Shown here: piece after piece, positions 1-8,771 of the stretch
Layout of the letters: each line of letters begins with the position of its first letter
How positions within the stretch are numbered: the first letter of the stretch is position 1
Assembly: GCA_018262715.1 (NCBI GenBank)
Contig: JADFDS010000011.1
Coordinates: 103,760 to 167,759, forward strand
Length of the DNA stretch: 64,000 bases
Source: Bacteroidota bacterium
GTDB lineage: Bacteria; Bacteroidota; Bacteroidia; Bacteroidales; VadinHA17
Reading direction: 5' to 3'
The notes under the pieces: generated by a model
Told to the model about the DNA's origin: nothing
The model's input: the letters and a program-made list of their open reading frames with translations, nothing else
Database searches by the model: none
Program-made: the position numbers and the translations under genes

Positions 1-2
1 AG

Positions 3-1256
3 TCAAATGTGACCATCCACCTTGAGGAGGGAGCCATCCTTGTGGGTTCGACGAATCCCTTTGATTACGAGAGGAACTTCAACTGGACTGCCCTGATCTT
101 TGCACTTGACCAGGAAAACATCGGAATAACCGGCAAGGGGGTTATTGACGGCCAGGGATTCCTGGTTGCCACCACCCTTGTTGACATGATCCACATGGGT
201 GTGGTAAAGGATCCGCTGAAATATGACCGTCCCAATGAGACCATACGCCCGCAGAATATTTATTTCAGGGGCTGCCGGAACATTGTTATCAGGGACATCA
301 ACCTCAGGGATCCGGGCAGCTGGAACCAGCAATACGACCAGTGCCGCAACCTGGTGATAGACAATATTACCGTCGACAGCAAGAGTTACTGGAACAATGA
401 CGGAGTAGACATTGTGGATTGCGACAGCGTGGTGGTCTCCAATTCATACTTTGATGCTGCGGATGACGGCATCTGCCTGAAATCTCACAGTCCGGATTTC
501 GTATGCCAGAATGTGTTCATCCATAACAATACTGTAAGAACCAGTGCCAACGGGATCAAGTTCGGCACGGTTGGCCATGGCGGTTTTCGGAATATACGGA
601 TAATCAACAACCTGGTGTTTGACACCTACAGGTCAGCTCTGACATTTGCGGCGGTTGACGGCGGATTTGTCGAGAACATTGTTGTCGACAGCCTGCGGTC
701 ACTGAACACCGGTAATGTCATCTTCCTGAGGATAGGCGAACGGCGTCCCGGCAAAAAAGGGCGGATGGACGGGGTGACCATATCCAACGTCTATGCTGAA
801 GTTCCGGCTACCAAACCTGATGCCGGGTACAACTACGAGGGTCCGGTGGAGGATCTTCCGAGGAATATTTCTCCTTCATCCATTGTCGGCATGCCTGATG
901 CCATGATAGAGAACATTGCCCTGAAGAATATCGAGATACATTATCCCGGCGGAGGCAATCCGCACTACGCCAAAGTAGGTCTTGATGAACTTGACAAGGT
1001 GCCTGAACTCGGGGCGAACTACCCGGAATTTTCAATGTTCAGGGAGTTACCGGCATGGGGTTTCTACATCAGGCATGCCAGGGGGATCACAATGGAGAAT
1101 GTGAAGCTGATATGCGGAAAGAAGGATTACCGGACCGCGGTGGTGCTTGATGACGTACACAGAGCGACATTCAGTAAACTCCAGGTTTCGGAACCCGGAA
1201 CCCGGAAGGAAAGCATCTATTCCCGCAATTCAACCGATATCGTAAATAAAAAATAG
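3..1256 (+). CDS. Glycoside hydrolase family 28 (polygalacturonase-like), 5' end cut off by window
   Basis: The frame is already open at the window edge. The GTG at 9 is not a convincing start because the text reads straight into the middle of a parallel beta-helix, so the true start lies upstream. About 415 residues are visible. GH28 signatures occur in order: NNDGVDI (around residue 130), AADDGICLKS (around 150) and a GHGGFRNIRI stretch (around 190). They correspond to the NTD, DD and GHG catalytic and substrate-binding blocks of the family. Members hydrolyse galacturonan or rhamnogalacturonan chains in pectin, usually in the periplasm or outside the cell. Signal peptide and neighbours are outside the window, so substrate and any polysaccharide-utilisation context cannot be judged. 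The family call is firm; the exact substrate is not. Confidence 0.85.
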   Translation, partial: SNVTIHLEEGAILVGSTNPFDYERNFNWTALIFALDQENIGITGKGVIDGQGFLVATTLVDMIHMGVVKDPLKYDRPNETIRPQNIYFRGCRNIVIRDINLRDPGSWNQQYDQCRNLVIDNITVDSKSYWNNDGVDIVDCDSVVVSNSYFDAADDGICLKSHSPDFVCQNVFIHNNTVRTSANGIKFGTVGHGGFRNIRIINNLVFDTYRSALTFAAVDGGFVENIVVDSLRSLNTGNVIFLRIGERRPGKKGRMDGVTISNVYAEVPATKPDAGYNYEGPVEDLPRNISPSSIVGMPDAMIENIALKNIEIHYPGGGNPHYAKVGLDELDKVPELGANYPEFSMFRELPAWGFYIRHARGITMENVKLICGKKDYRTAVVLDDVHRATFSKLQVSEPGTRKESIYSRNSTDIVNKK

Positions 1257-1342
1257 GGAGCTATATCTGAATCCAGTGAACAGAATGCCGGATAACCCGG
1301 TTGACTATACCGGGGGTAAAAATTATCGAAATGGAAGACAAT

Positions 1343-1375
1343 AAAAAAACACACGGCCCAGAGACAGGCCGTGTG
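1343..1375 (-). terminator. Rho-independent terminator of the M16 protease gene
   Basis: A perfect 9-bp stem (1350-1358 with 1367-1375, GC-rich) with an 8-nt loop lies just beyond the leftward stop codon at 1386. On the minus strand it is followed by seven T residues (the A run at 1343-1349). This is a textbook intrinsic terminator for the leftward gene. Confidence 0.85.
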
Positions 1376-1385
1376 ATTGGTGATT

Positions 1386-4190
1386 TTATTTCTTCTCCGG
1401 AAGGAATACCAGCTCGAGAAGATCTGCATCAGACAGGAATTTCTTTGTAACCTTCTTCATCTTCTTAACTGTAAGTTTGTTAAGAATGTCAGCATAGTTG
1501 CGGTTGTCATTGATGTCAATCCCGTTAAGGTAGTATGAGCTGACGGCGTTTGCCCAGTAGCTGTTGTGTTGCATAGCCTCCTCGCGGGTCTTGAGAAGAT
1601 TGCTTACAGTTTTTTCAAGGTCAACCTGCCTCGGGCCGTTTTTGGCAATCGCGTCAAGCTCCGAATAGATTATATTCTTGAGTTCGGAAGCTCTTTCAGG
1701 ATCACATTCAAATGCAATCAGCAATGTTGCTTTTTCCTCCGGTCTTTTCTGAGATCCGGCATTCAGGCTGACGCCGTAGGTGCCTCCCTGTTCTTCCCTG
1801 ACTTTTTCTGTATAGACCAGGTCAAGTATGCCTTTCAGTACATCCATGGAAAGGTAACCGGCTGGATTGTATTTAGCATCTGCTGAATAGTTTATCACGA
1901 CTGTTGCCTTCGGCACGGTCAGCGGGATAAAAATATCTTTTTTGACGGTTCCTTCCGGCTGGTCCATTTCCAGGTTCCGGTATGATTCAGACTGGTATTT
2001 TGAGGGGAGTGATCCGATATAGATACGGGCCATTTCCCGGGCTACAGCCTCATCGATGTTACCGGTGATGAAGAATGTAAATGCCGAAGCATCGTCAAAA
2101 GCCGTACTGTAGATATAATTTATGTCGTCATATTTAATGCGTTTCATGGATTCCGGAGTCAGAAGGAATGTCCTCGGGTGGTAGTTGGTCATGTTCATCG
2201 AGAGGCTGTCAGACATGATCTTGTTTGGATCTTTCTGCATCATTGTGATTACTGCCGTGAATCTGCCGATGATAGCGTCATATGCCTCCTTGTTGAAGTT
2301 GGGGCGGGCGAAGCGAAGGTAGAGCAATTGCATCATCGTCTCGAAATCCTTTGGTGTGGAAGAGCCGCTGACTGTCTGTGTGGTTTCCTGGAGGCCGAGT
2401 GAAACGGACGCCTTCTTGCCGGCCAGCATTTTTGTTAGGGCCACGTTGTCAAATTCTCCGGCTCCGTACATTGAGATCACCTGCGGGAACAGGTTCAGGG
2501 CAGGTTCAAGTGAATCAGGGTAGAAAGATGATCCGCCAAAAGCGTATCCGCTGATGCTGACATTGTCTTTTTCATAGTCGGCATGCCTGAACACCACCCT
2601 GGCTCCGTTCGCCAGGGTCCATTCGGTAGCTGCGAACTGAGGCAGAGTGACTGTTTTGACTATTTCAGCCGCTTTCAGTTCTTCAGATATAAGGTCTGTT
2701 CCTCCTGTGATATCCTCATAGGGTTTGATGTCGGCTTCAGCCACCTTTGCTATTATGCCCATGGCCTCGGCCTCTGTCATGTGCTCCCTGTCATCGGGTC
2801 CCTGGACATAGACGAACCTGTTGTCATCCTTCACAAGCTCCTGCAGCCTGGAGTTCACATCTTTCACGGTAATACCGGGCAGGATTTTCTTGTAGTAATC
2901 ATACTGGAGATCGAGCGAAGGAAGGGGTTCTCCGGTGAGGAAGTGATCTCTGATCTTTGAAGCCCATTCATCATTGCTGATCTTGTCTTTCTGCTTATAG
3001 AGATTCTCAAAATCGGAGAGCATCTCAGCTCTGGCCCTGTTCAGTTCCCCCTGTGTAAATCCGTGCCGGCGGGCACGTTCCAGTTCTGTCAGGGCAGCTT
3101 CAAATCCTTTGGCCTCCTGTCCTTCATTGGCATAAGCAGCCAGTGTCAGGGCATTATAGTTCCTTGGAAGGTCTGAAGAGTAGCTCAGTCCTCCCGCGAC
3201 AAAAGGAGGTGTTCCTTTCTGCACAATCTCATTGAAACGGTTGTTCATCATGTTGTTCATGAGTGAGGTGACATATCCGTCACGGATATAGTCCAGGTCC
3301 CTCTTCCTCTTGTCGGGTTCACGGTCAATTATCATCAGTCCGACTTCTGTCCTCGGGGCCTCGGGATCAGTAACAAGCAGATATTTTGTCCCTTCCCTGG
3401 AAGTTAGGAGATTTTCAGGCCTGGACAGAGGGTTCTCAATGGCGGGGATAGGAGAGAAGATTGTTTTTATTTTTGCTTCCACATCATCAACGTTAAAGTC
3501 GCCCACCACAGCTATGGCCTGCAGATCAGTACGATACCAGTCGTGGTAGAAAGCCCTCAGTGTCTCCGGGTCAAAGTTTTTAATCACCGCAGTGTCGCCG
3601 ATGATATCCCTTTTGGCATACATTGATCCTTCATACATAACTGGCAGCATCTGTGTCATCATTCTCCACTGGGCGTTTCGCCTGCTTCGCCACTCTTCCA
3701 GGATGACACCTCGCTCCTTGTCTATCTCCTCTTCGTCAAGAGTCAGAAAATCAGACCAGTCGGCAAGAATCATCAGGCAGGTATCGATCAGGCCCGGTTT
3801 GTCAACCGGCACATCGCTTAGGTTATATACGGTTTCGTCGAAGCTGGTGTAGGCATTGATGTTTCGGCCGAAGGCCACCCCATGCTTCTCAAGGGTGCTC
3901 AGAAGGGTTTTTCCCGGGAAGTGAGTTGTGCCGTTGAATGCCATATGTTCCAGGAAATGGGCAAGGCCGTTCTGGTTGTCCTGTTCCAGGATGGCGCCCA
4001 CGTTCTGGATGATGTAGTAGCTGGCCCTGCCTGCCGGTTCCGTATTGTGACGGATGTAGTAGGTAAGTCCGTTTTCAAGCTTTCCGATCCGGTAAGCCGG
4101 ATCAGCCGGAACGCTTTTTTCCGATGATACCTGTGCTGCACTGAAAAGGCTGAAAGCAGCTAAAACAGTAATTGTTAAAATTCTTTTCAT
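1386..4190 (-). CDS. M16 family zinc metallopeptidase (pitrilysin/insulinase-like, two-lobed)
   Basis: The product has 934 residues from the ATG at 4190. That start gives a clean signal peptide (MKRILTITVLAAFSLFSAAQ); a longer open frame upstream would bury it. The inverted zinc motif HFLEH is at residues 78-82, with an acidic cluster (LDEEEIDKERGVILEEW, around 145-160) that supplies the distal glutamate ligand. A second, catalytically silent M16 half follows from about residue 540 (TEWTLANGARVVFRHADYEKD). Such proteins are periplasmic or surface zinc peptidases; the cleaved substrate is unknown. The gene appears monocistronic: it has its own terminator at 1343-1375, a terminator of the upstream gene lies at 4251-4277, and a TAnnTTTG-type box lies at 4239-4246. 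Confidence 0.92.
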   Translation of the reverse strand: MKRILTITVLAAFSLFSAAQVSSEKSVPADPAYRIGKLENGLTYYIRHNTEPAGRASYYIIQNVGAILEQDNQNGLAHFLEHMAFNGTTHFPGKTLLSTLEKHGVAFGRNINAYTSFDETVYNLSDVPVDKPGLIDTCLMILADWSDFLTLDEEEIDKERGVILEEWRSRRNAQWRMMTQMLPVMYEGSMYAKRDIIGDTAVIKNFDPETLRAFYHDWYRTDLQAIAVVGDFNVDDVEAKIKTIFSPIPAIENPLSRPENLLTSREGTKYLLVTDPEAPRTEVGLMIIDREPDKRKRDLDYIRDGYVTSLMNNMMNNRFNEIVQKGTPPFVAGGLSYSSDLPRNYNALTLAAYANEGQEAKGFEAALTELERARRHGFTQGELNRARAEMLSDFENLYKQKDKISNDEWASKIRDHFLTGEPLPSLDLQYDYYKKILPGITVKDVNSRLQELVKDDNRFVYVQGPDDREHMTEAEAMGIIAKVAEADIKPYEDITGGTDLISEELKAAEIVKTVTLPQFAATEWTLANGARVVFRHADYEKDNVSISGYAFGGSSFYPDSLEPALNLFPQVISMYGAGEFDNVALTKMLAGKKASVSLGLQETTQTVSGSSTPKDFETMMQLLYLRFARPNFNKEAYDAIIGRFTAVITMMQKDPNKIMSDSLSMNMTNYHPRTFLLTPESMKRIKYDDINYIYSTAFDDASAFTFFITGNIDEAVAREMARIYIGSLPSKYQSESYRNLEMDQPEGTVKKDIFIPLTVPKATVVINYSADAKYNPAGYLSMDVLKGILDLVYTEKVREEQGGTYGVSLNAGSQKRPEEKATLLIAFECDPERASELKNIIYSELDAIAKNGPRQVDLEKTVSNLLKTREEAMQHNSYWANAVSSYYLNGIDINDNRNYADILNKLTVKKMKKVTKKFLSDADLLELVFLPEKK

Positions 4191-4238
4191 AATCTTTACA
4201 TGGTTGAATTTATGAGACAATGACATCACTTGATTGAT

Positions 4239-4246
4239 CAAAATTA
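4239..4246 (-). promoter_or_regulatory. Candidate -7 box for the M16 protease gene
   Basis: On the minus strand this reads TAATTTTG, matching the Bacteroidota -7 consensus TAnnTTTG, about 50 nt upstream of the ATG. No clear TTTG is seen at the -33 position, so the call rests on one element. Confidence 0.35.
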
Positions 4247-4250
4247 AATA

Positions 4251-4277
4251 AAAAAACCATCGCACTGATGGTTTTTT
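4251..4277 (-). terminator. Intrinsic terminator after the deoxynucleoside kinase gene
   Basis: An 11-bp inverted repeat (4251-4261 with 4267-4277) has GATGG/CCATC at its core and A/T runs at both ends, so it could act in both directions. It lies 21 nt beyond the kinase stop codon at 4298 and in front of the M16 gene. Confidence 0.8.
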
Positions 4278-4297
4278 AGATTTCTTTCAGGTGGTAT

Positions 4298-4912
4298 CTA
4301 GAACAGCCCGTGCAGCTCGGCATTGATCCTGTCGATGACCTCACTGAGATGTTCCTTGTTTTCGGGGAAGTCGTAATAGTCAGCTTCGAGTATCAGGAGT
4401 CTGCCCAGTTTGTAAGATTCGATCCATGCCTCGTAGCGCTCATTCAGTCTTTTGAGGTAATCAAGTCTGATTGAGCTTTCGTACTCACGTCCGCGTTTTT
4501 GGATCTGGTTGACAAGTGTGGGTACGGATGCCCTGAGGTAGAGCAGGAGGTCAGGCGGTTCCACGAGTGAGCTCATCAGCTTGAAAAGAGTGAAATAGTT
4601 TTCGAAGTCACGTGTTGACATGAGACCCATGGCGTGCAGGTTGGGGGCGAAGATGTATGCGTCTTCGTATATTGTGCGGTCCTGCACTATGGTGTGTTTT
4701 GCCTTTTTGATTTCGAGGACCTGGCTGAAGCGGGAGTTCAGGAAGTATATCTGGAGGTTGAATGACCATCTCTGCATGTCTTCATAGAAGTCATTCAGGT
4801 AAGGATTGTCATCGACATCCTCATAATGAGCCTGCCAGCCGTAATGTTTTGAAAGCAGTCCGGCCAGCGTTGTCTTGCCTGATCCGATGTTGCCTGCTAT
4901 GGCTATATGCAT
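4298..4912 (-). CDS. Deoxynucleoside kinase (dNK / dGuo-dAdo kinase family)
   Basis: The product is 204 residues, normal for bacterial deoxynucleoside kinases. It phosphorylates deoxynucleosides to monophosphates in the salvage route. A P-loop GNIGSGKT sits at residues 7-14. The DRTIYEDAYIFA stretch (around 87-98) is the D/E-R substrate motif that normally contacts the 5'-hydroxyl, and the arginine-rich RGREYESSIRLDYL (around 140) forms the lid over ATP. No membrane or export signal is present, so it is cytoplasmic. The upstream GH3-family gene is 76 nt away on the same strand, so cotranscription is possible. Base specificity cannot be read from sequence alone. Confidence 0.9.
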   Translation of the reverse strand: MHIAIAGNIGSGKTTLAGLLSKHYGWQAHYEDVDDNPYLNDFYEDMQRWSFNLQIYFLNSRFSQVLEIKKAKHTIVQDRTIYEDAYIFAPNLHAMGLMSTRDFENYFTLFKLMSSLVEPPDLLLYLRASVPTLVNQIQKRGREYESSIRLDYLKRLNERYEAWIESYKLGRLLILEADYYDFPENKEHLSEVIDRINAELHGLF

Positions 4913-4988
4913 AAGAAATGACTGTTAAAATCCGTGTTTAAATATATGAAAAAGGGAGGGAGTAGTTCTCTCTGTTGATAAAAAGATT

Positions 4989-6503
4989 TCAGAGGCCGGC
5001 TGTTTTCAGGACGCTCTCAACGAACTCCCTGCTGTTTGACAGCCGTGGCATCTTGTTCTGTCCGCCGAGCTTATCCCTCTCCCTGAACCATTTGTAGAAG
5101 GTTCCTTTGGGAACAACTATCACCCTGGGGCGGGCAAGTGTCAGGTCCCTGTACCTTTTTGCCTCATAATCAGAGTTCAGGGCTTTAAGGGTTGTGTCAA
5201 GAATCTCAATGAAATGCTCGGGGTCATCGGGTTCCCTGTCGAATTCGATCACCCATTCGTGTGCCCCGCGGCTTTCGTCACCCATGTAGACTGGCCCTGC
5301 CGTATATTCGCTGATGTGTGCATTCGTGCCATGGCATGCCTTTTCGAGGGCCTTTTCGGCATTGTCGATTATAACCTCTTCGCCGAAGGCATTAATGAAG
5401 AACTTTGTTCGTCCCGTGATTCTCAGTTTATGAGGATAAAGGCTGGTGAACTCGACAGTGTCACCTATGGCGTATCTCCACAGGCCGCCGTCTGTTGAGA
5501 TTACAATTGCGTAGTTTACCCCCCGTTCAACCTCGCCGATGCTGAGTGTACGCGGATTATCCGTCCCGAATTCATCTGCGGGGATGAACTCATAGTAAAC
5601 CCCGTAGTCAAGCATTAGCAGCATTGAGCTGTCTGTCAGGTCATCCTGTATCGCGAAGAAACCCTCGGAAGCGTTGTAGGTCTCCATATAATGCATCTTC
5701 GGGTCCGGCAGAAGCTTTTTGTACTGCTCACGATAGGGTGCGAAACTGACGCCGCCATGGATGAATAACTCGAGGTTGGGCCATACCTGGTGAAGGTTCG
5801 ACTTACCGGTTGTCTTCAGTATATGCCGGATGAGGACCAGGTACCACGAGGGCACTCCTGAGATGCTGGTTATATTCATGTCAACCGTCTTCTCAGTGAT
5901 CATTTTCATCTTCTGCTCAAAGTCCTCGATAAGGGCTATACGTGCAGGGGGCGTGCGTATCAGGTCAGCGTATGCTGGGGCGTTTTCAATCAGTATTGCA
6001 GAGAGATCGCCGAAGAGAGAGTTGTTGCTGAAACTGTTTATCTGGTGGCTGCCTCCGAGAGTAAGTCCCTTGCCAAGGAAGATCCTTGTTTCCGGATTGA
6101 GAGAGGTATACAGCACGAGACAGTCCTTTGCCCCCCGGTAGTGGGTGTCTTCAAGCGATTCACGCGTGATGGGGATGAATTTGCTTTTTGTGCTGGTGGT
6201 CCCTGATGACTTGGCAAACCACTTGACCTCACCTGGCCAGAGAACATTTTTTTCGCCGGCCCGGAGCCTCTCGACCCATGGAATCATATCGTCGTATGAC
6301 TGTACGGCGACGTTCCTGCAGAACTGTTCATAAGAGGTCACTGAGCCGTAACCGTGTTCCCTGCCCCATTCGGTATCCTTTGAAGCTGAAACTAACCTGG
6401 TCAGAACCTCCTGCTGCGTCTCTGCGGGGTATTTCCTGAAAAGGTCAATCTGTGAGAGGCGTTTGGTATTTATCCATTTAATAACAGAAGGGATGAATGG
6501 CAT
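4989..6503 (-). CDS. GH3-family acyl-adenylate-forming protein
   Basis: The product has 504 residues from the ATG at 6503. An in-frame TTG at 6521 would add six residues, but it lies inside a good -7 promoter box (6519-6526), so the ATG is preferred. The segment WFAKSSGTTSTKSKFIPIT (around 100-118) is the adenylate-forming, phosphate-binding loop of the GH3 auxin-responsive family. Later blocks (YNASEGFFAIQ, then YRYAIGDTVEF-like WRYAIGDTVEF) match its A5- and A8-type motifs. Plant relatives conjugate amino acids to acyl acids through an acyl-AMP; bacterial GH3 proteins are common in Bacteroidota and their substrates are mostly unknown. The family is sure and the reaction is inferred. Confidence 0.88.
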   Translation of the reverse strand: MPFIPSVIKWINTKRLSQIDLFRKYPAETQQEVLTRLVSASKDTEWGREHGYGSVTSYEQFCRNVAVQSYDDMIPWVERLRAGEKNVLWPGEVKWFAKSSGTTSTKSKFIPITRESLEDTHYRGAKDCLVLYTSLNPETRIFLGKGLTLGGSHQINSFSNNSLFGDLSAILIENAPAYADLIRTPPARIALIEDFEQKMKMITEKTVDMNITSISGVPSWYLVLIRHILKTTGKSNLHQVWPNLELFIHGGVSFAPYREQYKKLLPDPKMHYMETYNASEGFFAIQDDLTDSSMLLMLDYGVYYEFIPADEFGTDNPRTLSIGEVERGVNYAIVISTDGGLWRYAIGDTVEFTSLYPHKLRITGRTKFFINAFGEEVIIDNAEKALEKACHGTNAHISEYTAGPVYMGDESRGAHEWVIEFDREPDDPEHFIEILDTTLKALNSDYEAKRYRDLTLARPRVIVVPKGTFYKWFRERDKLGGQNKMPRLSNSREFVESVLKTAGL

Positions 6504-6518
6504 CGGGTCAGTTTTGTT

Positions 6519-6526
6519 CAAAGATA
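6519..6526 (-). promoter_or_regulatory. Candidate -7 box for the GH3-family gene
   Basis: The minus strand reads TATCTTTG, fitting TAnnTTTG, 16-23 nt before the ATG at 6503. The alternative TTG start falls within the box, which argues for the ATG. Confidence 0.4.
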
Positions 6527-6543
6527 GCTAAAGCGCGACTATT

Positions 6544-7266
6544 TTATCTGAAAATATCTCTCAGTACCTGCAGGGAGCGCATCTCCCTGATTCCCGGGAG
6601 GTGGAGCCTGTAGTACTTCAACATCCCGGCCAGCAGCTCTGTACGCTCTTCGCCGGACAATCTCAGCGAGGCCAGGTCTTCAGCAGGCATCTGCAGGAGA
6701 AGGTTCAACACCCGGGCTCCGGCAGGGTCCAGGTAATCAGGGTGCATTGGCTGCAACGGGGTGAACTGCCCGGTGAGCATATCGAAGTAACAGCCGGTCA
6801 TATCAGTTCTTGTCGGGCCTATTCCTGCGTAGTCAGTGAAGGCAACGAGGAACCAGAGATGGAAGTTGCTGATCCCTGAAGTCGCCTCATCAAGGCTGAT
6901 TACTGATGACTCAATGAAATCAAAGAGCATTTTGTTAACATCTTCTTCCCTGATAACATTGTGAAGGAGCTCACTAATGAACAATGCAACGGTGGTCCGG
7001 TGGATATCCCCGTGAATCCTTTTTGGGATATAAGCCAGCATCATCTCCTTCAGGTTGTGCAACTCCCTGTTTTCGTAGTAATAAAGTTCCGTATTGAAGA
7101 TGTTCAGCGGCTGGAAATAGTTGAACCTTGCGGTGCCCCGCTTTGATGATATGCCCTTTACCATTACCGAAAGGCGCCCGTATTCCTGCGTATAGAAATG
7201 AGCTATAAGCGAGTTGTCTGAATATCTCACATGGTGGAGCAGTATGGCTTTTGTCCTGGTCAGCAT
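6544..7266 (-). CDS. recO: DNA repair protein RecO
   Basis: The product has 240 residues from the ATG at 7266; a GTG at 7281 would add five but lies at or upstream of the expected transcription start. The N-terminal OB fold is recognisable (TKAILLHHVRYSDNSLIAHFY, then EYGRLSVMVKGISS), followed by the helical region typical of RecO. RecO loads RecA onto SSB-coated DNA together with RecR in gap repair. The zinc-finger cysteines of some RecO proteins are not seen; only C142-type single cysteines occur, as in many Bacteroidota. It is transcribed away from the cyclase gene at 7370. The porZ gene lies on the far side of that cyclase. Confidence 0.9.
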   Translation of the reverse strand: MLTRTKAILLHHVRYSDNSLIAHFYTQEYGRLSVMVKGISSKRGTARFNYFQPLNIFNTELYYYENRELHNLKEMMLAYIPKRIHGDIHRTTVALFISELLHNVIREEDVNKMLFDFIESSVISLDEATSGISNFHLWFLVAFTDYAGIGPTRTDMTGCYFDMLTGQFTPLQPMHPDYLDPAGARVLNLLLQMPAEDLASLRLSGEERTELLAGMLKYYRLHLPGIREMRSLQVLRDIFR

Positions 7267-7283
7267 AGCCCGAAATGTCACCT

Positions 7284-7291
7284 CAAAAGTA
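7284..7291 (-). promoter_or_regulatory. Candidate -7 box for recO
   Basis: The minus strand reads TACTTTTG (TAnnTTTG), placing transcription start near 7277, just upstream of the ATG at 7266. No good -33 TTTG is seen. Confidence 0.4.
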
Positions 7292-7369
7292 TTAAAGTTT
7301 CATAACAGCATACTGCGAACAGAGACTCTGAGTTTATTAGAATAGAATTATTATTTCAGGTCAGCCAAG

Positions 7370-8758
7370 ATGGAATCAGCATCCAAAGATCAGCTTCTCA
7401 GGCGAATTGCAAGGCTTGTGCGCCAGAACAAGGAGCTGGAGGAGCAGGTTAAGAAACTTGAGCGTGAGAAGGAGAGGCTTCTTGAAACCACCGAGAAATA
7501 CAGGCTTCTTGTTGAGAACAATGAGCTGAAGGGAGTCAGGGTGGCCGAAGAGGAAAAGAGTCTCAAGTTCAACATGGTCACAGTCCTTTTTGCTGACATC
7601 CAGAGTTTCTCGAACCTGACCGGGGAAATGGACCCTGCAGTGGTGATGGATGAGCTGGATGAGATTTTCTTTGAGTTTGACCGGATCATCAAAAAATATC
7701 ACATTGAGAAGATCAGGACCATCGGCGACACTTACATGTGCGCCGGAGGGATACCTGCAAAGAACATCACCAACCCAGTGGAAGTGGTGATGGCTGCTGT
7801 GGAGCTGAGGCAGTTTCTACGTGATTTTGAAGCTGCCAGGAGGGGAGACAGGCGCATCTGGAACCTGAAGATCGGGATTCACACGGGACCTGTGTCTGCC
7901 ACCGTTTCAGGCAGGACCAGGGTCTCCTATGATATCAAGGGCAGGGCGGTGAACACGGCAAGCCGGATTCAGGGTGTGTCTGAAAGTGATTCAATCCTGA
8001 TCTCGGTTATGACCTATGAGCTTATCAAGGAGTTCTTCAGTTGCGAGTATCACGGCAAGCTTCCCGTAAAATACATGGGTAACATCCAGATGTACCAGGT
8101 GGTCGGTCTCCTGCCCGAACTGGCTGATGACAGCAACGGCGCTGTTCCCAACAAGTCATTCAGGGTCAAGTTCGGTCTCATCCAGCTAACTGACATCCAG
8201 GAAGTGATACTTGACAAGCTGGAGAAGGAACTGCCTGACTTCCTCTTCTATCACAACGTCAAACACACCGTTGATGTGGTCACCGAGGTGGAACTCATCG
8301 GTTGGGCTGAGGGATGTTCTGACGAGGAGATACTGCTGCTGAAGACCGCTGCGCTATTCCATGACGCCGGCCATACGGTCTCATATGATGATCACGAGTA
8401 CCAGGGTACCCTGCTGGCGAAAGAGATGTTGCCGGCTTACGGGTACAGTGAGGACCAGTTGGAAAGAATCTGCAGGATCATAATGTCAACCAAGCTTCCG
8501 CCGAGGCCCGGTGATCTCCTCGAACAAATCATATGTGACTCAGACCTTGATTACCTTGGTCGCAGTGATTTTATCCCGGTGTCCAATACGCTTTACGAAG
8601 AGCTCAAGGCACAGGACAAAATCACCAATCTGAACGACTGGAACAAGATGCAGGTGAAGTTCATCTCGGGGCACCAGTATTTTACCGGCACGGCCCGCCA
8701 CCTCAGAGAGGTTAATAAAAAGCTTCAGATTGAGAGGATCAAAAGCCTGATAACTTAA
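7370..8758 (+). CDS. Class III adenylyl cyclase fused to an HD phosphohydrolase domain (HD site intact)
   Basis: The 462-residue soluble protein has an N-terminal coiled coil (about 8-60), a class III nucleotide cyclase domain (about 68-245) and an HD domain (about 270-410). The cyclase keeps both metal aspartates (D76 in FADIQSFS, D120 in TIGDTYM), the ribose Asn and transition-state Arg (N195, R199 in VNTASR), and D188 at the adenine-selecting position. The usual purine-contact Lys is Arg (R116). The HD part carries YHNVKH (295-299), FHDAGH (330-335) and a late Asp region (D390, D392), an arrangement like that of HD-type phosphodiesterases. It may both make and degrade a cyclic nucleotide; this is inference. 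A membrane-anchored paralog with a ruined HD site lies at 11802. Orientation is opposite to recO and porZ on either side. Confidence 0.88.
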   Translation: MESASKDQLLRRIARLVRQNKELEEQVKKLEREKERLLETTEKYRLLVENNELKGVRVAEEEKSLKFNMVTVLFADIQSFSNLTGEMDPAVVMDELDEIFFEFDRIIKKYHIEKIRTIGDTYMCAGGIPAKNITNPVEVVMAAVELRQFLRDFEAARRGDRRIWNLKIGIHTGPVSATVSGRTRVSYDIKGRAVNTASRIQGVSESDSILISVMTYELIKEFFSCEYHGKLPVKYMGNIQMYQVVGLLPELADDSNGAVPNKSFRVKFGLIQLTDIQEVILDKLEKELPDFLFYHNVKHTVDVVTEVELIGWAEGCSDEEILLLKTAALFHDAGHTVSYDDHEYQGTLLAKEMLPAYGYSEDQLERICRIIMSTKLPPRPGDLLEQIICDSDLDYLGRSDFIPVSNTLYEELKAQDKITNLNDWNKMQVKFISGHQYFTGTARHLREVNKKLQIERIKSLIT

Positions 8759-8771
8759 TACCGGTAACAGC

